DNA from: Cadophora sp. MPI-SDFR-AT-0126
Taxonomy: Eukaryota; Ascomycota; Leotiomycetes; Helotiales; Ploettnerulaceae
DNA length: 64,000 nt
Direction: 5' to 3'
Assembly (NCBI GenBank): GCA_020747065.1
Contig: JAGMVK010000009.1
Coordinates: 1,612,001-1,676,000, forward strand
Shown piece after piece: positions 22,907-33,616 of this stretch. The notes under the pieces were generated by a model. It was not told where the DNA came from, searched no databases, and saw nothing but the letters and a program-made list of their open reading frames with translations. The translations under genes and the position numbers were made by a program. Position 1 is the first letter of the stretch, and each line of letters opens with the position of its first letter.

Positions 22907-25656
22907 ATGACTTCTATTATTGGCGTTCAATTTGAGCATTACCGCCCACCCAACACACTCGGGATCCATGAGACCAACCCTCGATTATCTTGGAGATACT
23001 CGCATGCACCTGATGCGTTCCAACAGGCAGGATATGAGATAGAACTGTCCGAAGAGGATATTCTCTCACACGATATCAAGGTCTCCTCTGTCAAATGCGT
23101 TTCCAACAACTCCACACTTGTCCCATGGCCACAAGATCAGGCTCTCACTTCCCGTCAGAAGATCTCTGTGCGGATAAGGGCATGGGGAAGCGATGACATT
23201 ACTACTCCATGGAGCGACTATGCTCGTCTCGAAGTGGGTTTACTCAACCGTGCGGATTGGCAGTATGATCGTATTGCAGCTCCATGGGGACCTGGGACCT
23301 TGGAGCCGGATCCGGAGCAATTGTACAGGAAGGAATTTGTGCTTGATAAACACGTTGTTCAAGCTCGGCTCTACATCACCGCACAAGGTGTATACGAAGC
23401 GGAGCTCAATGGTCAACGCATTGGTGATCACTTCCTGTCTCCTGGATGGACGGCTTATGATGGTAGACTTCAGTACCAGACATACGACGTCACTGCCATG
23501 CTATCAGAGGGTGCAAATTGCCTCGGAGTCCGTGTTGCTGAAGGCTGGTTCTCGGGACGCATAGGGTTTGCTGGTGGGCATCGTAACATCTGGGGTCCTC
23601 ATACAGCATTGATGGCCCAGCTGGAAATCATCTATCCGGATGGTGACACTCAAAGAGTTCTTTCTGATGGTTCCTGGACCGTCAAGAAAGGCCCAATTGC
23701 CATGGCTGAGATATATGACGGGGAGAAGTACGATGCTACTAAAGAAGTCCCTGGCTGGTCCAAAGCAAGTCAATCGCTCAATCTTGATTCAGAATGGCAG
23801 CCGGTCCTATTGCTTCCTCCTCTGCCAGATACCACTAATCTCGCTGCCGGTTTCAGCGAGCCTGTCAGGCGAACAGAAGTCATCAAACCAATTGGCAGAA
23901 TCACTAGCCCTTCTGGCAAAACCATCATTGACTTTGGGCAGAATCTGGTGGGCTATGTCAGACTGAGTAATATCAAGGGGCCGCCAGGCCACGAAATCAA
24001 TCTTAACCACGCCGAAGTCCTCGAGAACGGGGAGCTTGGAATACGGCCTCTGCGCATTTGCAAGGCAATGGACCAGTACAAACTAAGTGGACTTGGCCAA
24101 AAAGAGACCTATGAACCAAGGTTTACTTTCCACGGATTTCGCTACGTGCAGATCGATGGGTGGAGTAGCGATGACGATTTATTGTACTCCATCGAAGCTG
24201 TAGTCTGCCACACCGACATGAAAAGCGCCGGTTCCTTCTCGTGTTCCGATCCTCTCCTGAACAAGCTCTATGCGAACATCGTCTGGGGAATGCGAGGGAA
24301 CTTCCTATCCGTACCGACGGACTGCCCTCAACGGGACGAAAGACTCGGATATTCTGGTGACATCGCGCTGTTCGCTCCAACGGCAACCCTGATCTACGAC
24401 TGCTTCAACATGCTCAAGAACTGGCTTGTTGATGTGGAGCACGATCAGCGTGTCCTGGGAGGCGTTCCTGCGATGGTCACTCCTAATGCTACGCTCCCGG
24501 ATCCAGTGTGGTGTAGGAGGAAGCCGTGTGCGATCTGGCATGATGTTACGGTGTTATTGCCATGGACACTTTACGAGGAGACGGGAGATCCGAATATTCT
24601 TGTTCAGCAGTACAACAGCATGACTACGTGGATGAGCGTAATACCGAAGAATGACTCGGGTCGTGGCCAGCTGTGGGACCCTTCCATCTATCAGCTGGGG
24701 GTATGTCCTCTCGCACTCTGCTCATGATTAAAACTAATCTCTCATGATAGGATTGGCTGGACCCAGCAGCTCCATCGGATGCTCCCCAGAAAGGTATGAC
24801 TGACGCCAAGATGGTCGCCAACGCGTTTCTCATCCACAGCCTGGATCTCATGGTCAAAATCGCGGGTATCTTGGGCCAGGCAACCGACCAAGCCAAATTC
24901 GACGCTGAGTCCCAAGCTGCCAGAAGAGAGTTCCAAGACGAATACGTGACTCGCAACGGCCGTCTGGTTTCCGACTCGCAGACAGCATATGCTTTAGCCA
25001 TCTGCTTCGACCTCCTCACGCCCGGGCAGAGATCTCGCGCCGGCACACGTCTCGTCGAACTAGTGCGGAAGAACGACTTCAAGATCGGGACCGGCTTCGC
25101 AGGCACGCCGTATGTCGCCGAAGCTCTAGCCCTCACGGGCCACATCCAGGTCGCGTATTCGATGCTGCTGGAGAGGAAGTGCCCGTCCTGGCTATACCCC
25201 GTTACAATGGGCGCGACGACCGTCTGGGAGAGGTGGGATAGCATGTTACCGGACGGCTCGATCAATCCTGGCGAGATGACCTCTTTCAACCACTACGCGT
25301 TTGGGGCGATCGCTAAGTTCCTCTATGAGAGGATTGCGGGATTGGAGAGGCTTGAGGCGGGCTGGAAACGAATAAGGGTGGCGCCGGCTATAGGGGCAGA
25401 GTTCACTCAGGCGTCTGCTTCGCATGTGACGCCGCGGGGAGTCGTTTCGTGCTCATGGACAGCTGGTGAAGTTGGGTTGGAGGCGTGTACGATGAAGCTC
25501 GATGTATCGGTACCTTACGGCACGAGCTGTGAAGTAGTCATGCCGGATGGCGAGGGCGAGAAGAGAGAGATCGTAGGTCCAGGAAGTTGGGCATTCGAGA
25601 CAACGTTCAGGAGGGTTTACGAGTGGCCTGTGTTGGCTCTGGGTCCTAAGACATAG
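22907..25656 (+). CDS. GH78 alpha-L-rhamnosidase, cytosolic
   Basis: Exons 22907-24700 and 24751-25656 give 899 residues, the usual size for the family. The start at 22907 was chosen because MTSIIGVQFEHYRPP begins the conserved N-terminal domain; the in-frame ATG at 22772 adds a non-conserved stretch. Order: N-terminal beta-sandwich (NPRLSWRY), the RLYITAQGVYEAELNG lectin-like domain, then the (alpha/alpha)6 catalytic domain. The catalytic domain has DCPQRDERLGYSGD at about residues 472-486, carrying the acidic catalytic positions. A C-terminal beta-sandwich with TTVWERWDS and SFNHYAFGA precedes it and completes the protein. No signal peptide is present. It would release L-rhamnose from imported rhamnosyl glycosides. 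It lies directly downstream of the Zn2Cys6 regulator. Confidence 0.95.
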
Positions 25657-26631
25657 AAGTGGCTTCACCCTTTGATAAAAAGAAAGTAATAGCTGGGCAT
25701 CCATGTCATCTGGCACTATTTGTTGTTCAGAGTGTCTTCGGTACATCGCGGATGACTTGACATCCCGGTGTCGTGATTGCTCGCTCTATCATTGGTATAT
25801 ATAAATAACCAGTGAAACGCCATAGCTACCTGATCAATGACCTTCTAATCTCGAGGCACTGGATCAATATATATACCATGTCCTACTTATAACACGCTCA
25901 TCAAACTACTGTACCAGCTAAATCCCAAACCCGTTCACCTCCTTTCCTCAGTGAGTCTTTTCATTCCAAATGTTCGTGTAAATCAAATCTGCTTGGAGTC
26001 GGGCCAGCGGAGACCCAATGAATAGGAATACGAGGTCGAGGAAACAAGGTTTTCTTAATAGAGAAGGTAGGTTATATCGGGTTGAGTTGTTTTGTTGTTT
26101 TGTTATTTTTTTTTTCATTTTCCCCGACTAAGCGAAGCGAGATCGTGGTATAAGGAGGAACACTACGCTAGAGCTGAAGTCATAAGAGTGTTATAAAGTA
26201 CTAATAATGCTTCGAGATAACCTCTGAGAACTCTAGCGAGGAGACATTTTTTGGAAGAAACAAACAAAAAGTCGTGAGACTGGTAAGAAAGAAGTCTGGA
26301 GTGAATAAACATGCTAGAGTTTTAGCGAAAATATCCATCCCATCCCTCGAAACAACAGACGGGGCGTTGATCCTGAACGCCTTGGCTAAAATGCAGATAG
26401 ATATATCCCTCTCCGTGTCCAACAACACCTGCCACACGCGCGGCTTGTCTGTCGCACAAAAATAATAATAGAATACAGCCGGTACAAACACACCTTCAAT
26501 ATGCTGTAACGGAATTGTCTCCTTTGGCCCAACTCGAAATTCCCCAAACTCCCCTCCTTTTCAAGATATCCTCGCCTCCCCCAACGCCATCCCAAAACCC
26601 AAACATCAACCCGCAGGCCGAATACATCCGC
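25657..26631. other. Convergent intergenic region
   Basis: About 975 bp between the 3' ends of GH78 and the first 2EXR gene. It contains a T-rich tract near 26090-26120. No gene, RNA or repeat family was recognised. Confidence 0.55.
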
Positions 26632-27444
26632 TTAAACAATCAACACCCCCTCCCCCCTCTCCTCCAGTACTCTCTCCTCAACCTCATCCTCACTGCCGCC
26701 CACAAGCGGCACCAAACTCGGCACCCTCCCACTCTCGAACCCGCCCGCCTCATCCATAACCTCCAGCGCCCTCTCCATCTCCCTACATATCATCTTGCGC
26801 ATGAATCCCACGCTGACACCGCAGTACGAGCTCGCGCCCCGCCTGTGCGCACCGGGTCCAACCAGCATTAACATCTCACGGACTTTGCTGCCGCCGGAGG
26901 AGAGGAAGGTGGAGCTGGGCGGGAGGGTCGAGACCCCGCGCAGGGCGAGGGAGTATACGCCCAGAGGAGGGGGGAGAGAGGAACTGATTTGCGAGAGGGA
27001 GAGGAGCCATTCGTCTTGGGGTGTTGAGGTTGTGGATGAGGCTTCCGACGAAGAAGAGGAGGAGTATTTCGTGGACGATGTGAGGTGGATGGTGTCGAGG
27101 TGGGGATTGTAGTAGAAGCCGTGTTCGCCTTCGAGATCGCGGATGAGGTGGTAGGATTGTAGGGCTTCGCGGCGGGCTTCGCGGTTTAGGGATAGGAGGG
27201 AGGGGTGTGGGGAGAGACAGTGGAGGGACGAGGTGGGCGTGCTGGTTATGGAGAGGACGCGGGGTTGCAGGAGGAGGGCTTCGGCGTAGATTTGGAGGCG
27301 GAGTTCGAGGGGTAGAAGCGGAAAAAGCGGAAATGTTGTTGGTGGGTCTTGTTGTCGTTGCTTGGATTTTGAGAATGGGTAGGAAGAGGGGGATGATGGT
27401 TCGGGTGAGGGACTAGGAGACATGTCTGTGGCGTAGATGACCAT
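26632..27444 (-). CDS. 2EXR-domain protein
   Basis: An uninterrupted minus-strand frame of 270 residues. The alternative start is Met8 at 27423. After a low-complexity Ser/Pro N-terminus, FPLFPLLPLELRLQIYAEAL (about residues 38-57) and the nearby PRVLSI form the start of a 2EXR domain. LLSLNREARREAL supplies the conserved second part. This fungal family is abundant in Pezizomycotina and its molecular role is not established. A serine run and an acidic stretch in the middle are low complexity. No membrane or secretion signal is seen. A second 2EXR gene lies 2 kb away in the same orientation. Confidence 0.75.
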   Translation of the reverse strand: MVIYATDMSPSPSPEPSSPSSYPFSKSKQRQQDPPTTFPLFPLLPLELRLQIYAEALLLQPRVLSITSTPTSSLHCLSPHPSLLSLNREARREALQSYHLIRDLEGEHGFYYNPHLDTIHLTSSTKYSSSSSSEASSTTSTPQDEWLLSLSQISSSLPPPLGVYSLALRGVSTLPPSSTFLSSGGSKVREMLMLVGPGAHRRGASSYCGVSVGFMRKMICREMERALEVMDEAGGFESGRVPSLVPLVGGSEDEVEERVLEERGEGVLIV

Positions 27445-28211
27445 TGCGGTGGCTGGGTTTGGAATCGATCGATCGATGGATCAATCGTCAATGCGCTTTT
27501 GCGTATTCGTCTGATCTCTTTGATCTTCAGCAGACAGATGATTGGACACCTCGTAGAGTAGACAGATACAATCTCAATATACTGACAATAAAAGTTCAAG
27601 AAGGGAGGAAGTGAGGCAAGGAGGGGATGCGCCAAATAAGTATGGACGTCTAGTCCATCATGGCTGGCCCCCTATCCCAACTAAATTCTCGCCCTGCGCC
27701 CACCAAGGGAGGACCCAGGACCCTGGAAGTCCACGCGATTGTGGTGTATGCAATGCAAATCAAGCCCACTTCCCGCATTCGGGTGGGTTGGGCTTGGGGC
27801 TTGGATTCGGCGACGGCGGGCTGGCTGACGACAGTACTACGAACTCCTCCACTAATGTAGTGAGTGAGATGACATGAGACTGCTGACTCGGAATGCGCCT
27901 ACCAATGCCTGAGTCGGGTGGTGTCGGGTCCCTACGTAAATAGCAGCTGTACCACGCACTGTTGTACGTACTCCTTACTGTACAGTCACAGTCCCAGCTG
28001 CGCGGAAATACGTACCTGTAAGGACCACTCTGCACTGCATTGCATTGTACTTTACTGCACTACGCAATCGCACAATACCGTATCTGATACCGCCCGTCCG
28101 CCTCAGCCCAGTCCAGTCCAGCCCAGAACCAGAACAAACCTTATGTGAGAGCTCACAAAACCTACACTCAGCTGACATCCTCTATTCTCTTGCGTTCCAG
28201 ATTTTGCATTC

Positions 28212-28231
28212 GCGCTGCGCTGCGCTGCGCT
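28212..28231. repeat. GCGCT pentanucleotide repeat, about 4 units
   Basis: Four tandem GCGCT units are visible directly in the sequence. Confidence 0.7.
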
Positions 28232-29189
28232 GCATGCTTCTCTTCCCTTCCCTTTACTCATCTAGAAGTAGCGAATTAGCGAGCATTGTGCCACAGTGGG
28301 CGTTTAATTCGCCACTTCGAGACTTTTGGCTTGGGTTAAAAGGGATGGCTTCGCTCTTTGAGCCATTGAGGTTCGCGAAACGGCAGAGGAGGTGTGTTCC
28401 AGTCCCAGTCCCGTGGTCTTGTTCAAGACAAGACCGTGCTTGTTCGGCTAGATGGGTATTCAGTCTAGACTGTACATGAGGATATCCCTGCTCTGTTGAG
28501 GGGGAAATATTGATTGTGGGCTTGAGGCGAACGGGTGGCATATTTGTATTGGGAGATATATTGAAGAGGAGATAGTGGTGTTGCGATTGCGAGGAGAATG
28601 GCTAGAAAGGTTTTCGTGTTCTCCTGTGGCGTCCACGTTGTCGACTGGCGGAGAAGCCGAGATACTTTTTTCCTGGTTGATTGGATTGGTTGTGGAATTA
28701 TTTGCTTTTTATGTCGAGACTGCATAGTATTCAGTGCCCTATTGATCATGGCTGAGTTGATGAGGTGCGTCTGGGCGGTACACTGTTTCACGGCAGTCCC
28801 GCGCTTGAGGAGTCTTGAAGACGAGAGGTGCGGTCTCAGAGGAGGAGAGAGAACGCTTAGGAACGAGGCGAGGACCAATTGAAAAGGAGAGTATTTTGTG
28901 TTTAATTTGATTGGGTATGACTTGGAGAATTTTTTGGCGGGAGACGGAATGATACGGACAACAATAATTGATTGGATGAAGAATGCGAATGTGGGGTTTC
29001 GATTGGAATGGGCAAGAAGATATTGAAATTGATACTTACTTGTATTGCTGTATGGATTTGGTCAGACTTCTTGCATCATATTGTCATGTCTACTATATTG
29101 TATCTACCCGTCTTGTGTTGCTGTGGATGGAAGACGTGGGTAGAATAAGAACGTGGGATCTGAACTCTACATAGCTTTCCCTGATTTGC

Positions 29190-29278
29190 AAATAGTTGGT
29201 GATTGGAAATAGTTGGTGATTTGGAAATAGTTGATGATGTGGAAATAGTTGATGATTTGGAAATAGTTGATGATTTGG
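29190..29278. repeat. 18-bp minisatellite, 5 copies
   Basis: Five tandem units of about AAATAGTTGATGATTTGG occur. The first is 17 bp and the last two are identical. The array lies 180 bp beyond the stop codon of the second 2EXR gene. Confidence 0.9.
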
Positions 29279-29459
29279 AATTTCGCTTTGCGACAGTACA
29301 AATTTTATGATAGAAAGTCTGGGCGCATTGTATCTTTAACAATCATATTAGATGCCATCTCACTTCATCTTCTCATCTTAATTAATGGTGGTCAGCATCT
29401 CTTAGGAGAACGACATTCAAAACGTTCCTTCCTGCTCCACCCTCTCACAGACGGCCTAC

Positions 29460-30341
29460 CTACTTTCTCAAACTCAACGGCGTAAGCTTCACACAGAACG
29501 GATCATCCCGCTTATCCATAACCCTTGGTTGTACCACTTTCAAGACAGGTATCTTCCACTCAAAGGTCCCTCTCCCTTCCTTCTTACTCGCCCCCTCAAG
29601 TTCTCTCATAAGTCTATTTAAAACCACTACATCTCCCCACCCCTCAGCCTCTTCCACTACCGCTCCTGGACCCAGTATGCGCTCTCGCTCTCTATAAATC
29701 GAGTGCGGCCACACCAGCCTCCTATTTGGCGCAAGCACAACCATCAACTCACCCAACTCTATCCACTCTCTCGCCAGACCTACCAAGTCGTCCATAATAC
29801 TCTGCAACATACCTTCATGCACAGCAAGTCGTCGGACTTGTACATCCCTCCTGATTGCATATGATGGGATGGTGAGAAAATCCCTGGCCAGACTGGTCGT
29901 CGAGAACACTGATGGAGAGATGTTGCAACAAGCGTGTGAGTAAGGGAAGTATATATCTCTTTCATTATCAAACGCCAGACTTGAGTGGCCATCAGAGCTG
30001 TATATCATAGCATAATGGCTCAGCGCCTCGATGCGCGACTCTCGATTCACAGCAAGAAGCGTCGGGTGCGTGGCACTGAACGTCGTTATCGGCCAGGTCC
30101 GCTGCGGTAAGGCTGAAGTGGTACTCGAATTTAGAGTATCACAGGTGTAGTTGCTGTTTGGACGGATGAGTCGTGGACCTGGGAGGCAGAATCGCCAGAT
30201 TCGGAGGCGGAGCTCTGGTGGTAACGTAGGGAATAGAGGGAATATGGTTGGAGACTGGGTCGTGAGCGCTTGGATTGTCAGCTTGGGTGTTGGCTTCTTC
30301 GGAGGGTCAGATGTTCGGAAGATCGGATCAGGCAGTGACAT
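29460..30341 (-). CDS. 2EXR-domain protein
   Basis: A 293-residue frame with ATG at 30341 (MSLPDPIF); the longer frame upstream starts at a non-ATG codon and has no conserved sequence. FPLFPTLPPELRLRIWRFCL at about residues 33-52 is the classic opening of a 2EXR domain. LLAVNRESRIEALSHY and then FDNERDIYFPYS match the second half of the domain. The C-terminal part is less conserved. Function of the family is unknown. It is in tandem with the gene at 26632-27444, with which it shares only the domain. Confidence 0.8.
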   Translation of the reverse strand: MSLPDPIFRTSDPPKKPTPKLTIQALTTQSPTIFPLFPTLPPELRLRIWRFCLPGPRLIRPNSNYTCDTLNSSTTSALPQRTWPITTFSATHPTLLAVNRESRIEALSHYAMIYSSDGHSSLAFDNERDIYFPYSHACCNISPSVFSTTSLARDFLTIPSYAIRRDVQVRRLAVHEGMLQSIMDDLVGLAREWIELGELMVVLAPNRRLVWPHSIYRERERILGPGAVVEEAEGWGDVVVLNRLMRELEGASKKEGRGTFEWKIPVLKVVQPRVMDKRDDPFCVKLTPLSLRK

Positions 30342-32287
30342 TTCCTGGGGCTTGAGCCGAATGGATGTTTTGCTTGGATGAGTAAAAGTATCTAAAGCTG
30401 TGTCAAGCCACAGTCTGAGGAGAGCGAACAGCTGTGCGGGGGGTATGAAGACTTTTATATTTTGGGCAGGCAGTGGTGCCTGAAATGGACTCAAGCGCTT
30501 GATGATGATTGCCAAGACAGAATATTTGGACCGAGGTACCGTAAGCAGATCTCAGGATTGACGCTGGTCAATTCCGCTTGTGTTTGTGGAATAAACGTGA
30601 AGCATGAATCAAAGCTATGAGACGAAAGTGCTGGCAACGAAAAGCAACAAGATTTCTTTTTAATCACGTGACAACCCAGGGACAAGGCCAAAGCAATCTC
30701 TCCTTTTTCGGGAGGCTGTTCTTACATGGTAAAGGAGCTTAAACAATCTTCGGACATTGTACTTTGGCAAAGAATCAAAAGCGCTTCAGTAGACTCAAGC
30801 CGTGAGCCATGGCAGCTGGACCTCAGCGAACCACAACCTACGTCAAGCGAATCTGCAGGAATCGTAGGAAGGAGAAGGATGACAAAACCTCGGCTCAATC
30901 AAGCAGATTGAAAATATTTGATGAAGCTCTCGAGTAATGAACTCAATGCAACGAGAAATGAAAGCCAGTACACATAATTCCAAAGGCCCGTTGGTTGACG
31001 ACTGTCACAGTTCTGGGCTCGAATCATAGTCGAGACTTCTTTGCAAACAAGAAAAGGAATAAACATTGACAAGAAAGAGAAAAGAAAAAGAATCCCTCCC
31101 CATGGCTCGAGTCCTGTATGACCAGAAGTAACACAACCCAAGCACAGCACCAAGGATATCGCGCAATCCTGAGTCCCAAGTCTCAGATCTCGAGTCCAAG
31201 AGGTGGAGGCTGGGAAGACAAAAACCGGGCTCGCACATCGCATCCGGGGTACAGGACTTGCCTGCATCAACGTTGAGAAAGACCCATGGAAACCAACTCT
31301 CCTTCTCTCACACGGCATCGGCATCGTCTTCCAGCTTCCAGATGATACGAAGAACAGATCGAAAGACAGATGAAGTTCCTGTTTATTGATCCAATCCCCG
31401 TCTTTCATTCGGGACGACACGATGTCACCCTGCAGGACACACAACACACACACACACACACACTGTGGACCTCACACACCACCAGGGGTCCAGGAAGCAC
31501 GGCCCAGGCCAGGCAGCTCGGTTGGCAGCAAAACATGAAATTTGCACCAACCACCGCCTTTTCTTTGGCTCTTCGCTTCTCTTCCCCCCTCCAACCCCTC
31601 CATTTTCGACTGCAATTCGCATTGGCCAACACGATAAAAGCATCATAAGCTGCAGCTCAGGTGAGTGGAATCGTAGGTATCTTATGACTTGTGTAGAGAG
31701 CGAGTAAGTCGTCAAAGCAGCCACACGGATTGCATCGCAGCCACGTTCCTCTCGTCGATCATTCCCTCCTTCATCCTCTTTCCCCTCGACTGTCGAGTCC
31801 AGACAGACAGGTATCTTGGTATTTACCTTCGAGCCCTCATCGACGTCATCGCGAGCCGACAAGCATCCCCTCCCCTTGAACACCCTTGAAGTTCTCAATT
31901 TTCTGCAACAGACAAGACGCAAGAGCCTCGTCCTCGTCGCCCAATCCTCATCCTTCTTACGCCCGAGCTCCTTGCGAAAAACAAGATTCACCCCTGTCAA
32001 TAATTCATCATCACCAACACCAAGGCAGGGCACGTCCTCGGTGAACCTCCCAGCCTCATATATTACCTACCTATCATCTCTGCATCTCCGCTTCTCGCTC
32101 TTTGTTTCGTTCTTCTTCATCGACCAACCTTCCACTCGGATCTTTCAGTCTCGTCTTATCTCCTTCCAGAGAAAGACAAGATAGTCTCCCAGCCTCGCTT
32201 CGTCGCAACTCGTCGTGAAGGTACTCGACAACAAACTTTGCAACAACAACAACAATTCTCGTCGCGCAAAGCTAGAATTCAGTCAAG
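30342..32287. other. Intergenic region and probable long 5' leader of the MARVEL gene
   Basis: About 1.9 kb with no supported gene. From about 31650 to 32287 the plus strand is pyrimidine-rich (CTCC/CTTC runs), which is typical of fungal transcription-start and leader regions. A CA repeat lies at 31444-31463. Confidence 0.5.
31444..31463. repeat. CA dinucleotide microsatellite
   Basis: About ten uninterrupted CA/AC units. Confidence 0.85.
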
Positions 32288-33009
32288 ATGTTGTTCGGTA
32301 TCTTCTTCGCCTTTTGGCGCTTCATGGAGATCATCACTCTGGTATGTATCACCTTCAATCCCCATTCTCTCAGTCGCAAAATCCTCCTTCCCAGCCTCCC
32401 CTCCCAGCCAATTTCAAATCAAAATTCAATATCATTGCTAACATCACTGCCACACAGATCCCAACAATGGGCATGCTCGCCTACTTCGTCCACATCTACG
32501 ACCGCGCCAACGCCCTCACCCCGGACGACATCCTCGTCCTCTTCATCGTCTCAGTCCTCGCCCTCGCCTGGGCCATCGCAACCCTCTTCACCTACCACCG
32601 GTCCGCCAACAACTCCCGCTTCGTCGGCTTCGTCGACCTCCTCTTCGTGGGCGCCTTCATCGGCGGCGTCTACACGCTCCGCTACATCACGGACCAGAAC
32701 TGCTCGAGCGTCACCGCCGGCAGCCCGCACACCATCTCGTTTGGCGATTTCGGCTCGGCGACTGTGCGAGGCCTGAACTTCAGCGCCGATAAGCAGTGTG
32801 CGATGAAGAAGGCGTGTTTTGCGTTTGGGATTATGAATACTATTTTCTTCTTCATTACGAGTATACTGGCATTCTTCCATGGCACGAATGGCGATACCAG
32901 GAGGAGGGAGAAGACCTATGTGCGCGAGACGCACGTCAGGCACAGACGAAGTGGAAGTCATCGCAGCCATCGCAGCTCGCACTCTGGGCGGAGACATGCG
33001 TACGTATAA
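32288..33009 (+). CDS. MARVEL-like four-helix membrane protein
   Basis: Exons 32288-32341 and 32458-33009 give 201 residues. The 116-nt intron has a GTATGT donor, a GCTAAC branch point and a CACAG acceptor. Four hydrophobic helices are visible. The first is split by the intron (FGIFFAFWRFMEIITL then IPTMGMLAYFV), followed by ILVLFIVSVLALAWAIATLF, FVGFVDLLFVGAFIGGVYTL and FGIMNTIFFFITSILAFF. A cytosolic His/Ser/Arg-rich tail closes the protein. This layout fits MARVEL-domain proteins of fungal plasma membrane or vesicles. The molecular role is not predictable. Confidence 0.8.
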
Positions 33010-33616
33010 GTGTGGGAATGGGTAAGGCGAGGAAGGGAGAATGCAGGAGTTTTAACGGCCGGATATTGTACTGATGTGATGAATTTTTTGATACCTGGAG
33101 GAAAACTGGGTGTGGAATGGATGAATTTTTTCTTGTTCATGATACTGCTTTAGTTGGTTGCATGGCTTGCGCTATCCCGCTATGTCTGTTGATAAATCGA
33201 TTCCCTATTGTATATGTAATGAAAATGGAACGAATAAACTCAAAGAAAATTTCACTACTCTCTCTCTCGCGCGCGCGCGCTCTCGCTCTCGCTCTCGCCT
33301 CGCGTGAAGGCTGTATGAATCCATGCTCAGGGTTGTGGATGCGAACATTCGACGCAGGAGCGTTTGCTGCAAGAGTCTTTCTAGTATCCAGTTTCGTCTC
33401 TCTCGTCAAAACTAATGCTTTCCTTAGTTATCGTATGACTGAGGCCCTGTTCTATTCCTCTCCGTTTCCAATTCCTATGTTCCAACTGTAGGTTTAACAT
33501 ATAAGTGGAAATTGCTCATCTCGAGATCCCAATATCACCCTCCATTATTTCATGCCGCACAAACTGGCCTGGCATATCTAATCCGAAAACTCGACCAGAC
33601 GACGATGAAATAATTA
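33010..33616. other. Convergent intergenic region with CT/CG microsatellite
   Basis: About 600 bp between the MARVEL and HET gene stop codons. It includes a compound CT-CG-CT repeat at 33258-33298. No gene was seen. Confidence 0.6.
33258..33298. repeat. Compound (CT)n(CG)n(CTCG)n microsatellite
   Basis: An alternating pyrimidine-purine CG core is flanked by CT runs. The CG part could adopt Z-DNA. Confidence 0.85.

Larger units (their letters stand above)
27445..29459. other. 2-kb intergenic region between two 2EXR genes
   Basis: No gene with a credible domain or splice structure was found. The region holds a short GCGCT repeat and an 18-bp minisatellite, listed separately. The part near 27450-27600 is presumably the promoter of the first 2EXR gene. 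Confidence 0.5.

Noticed and set aside
32551..32997. 148-codon minus frame
   Set aside because: A shadow of the GC-rich MARVEL exon.
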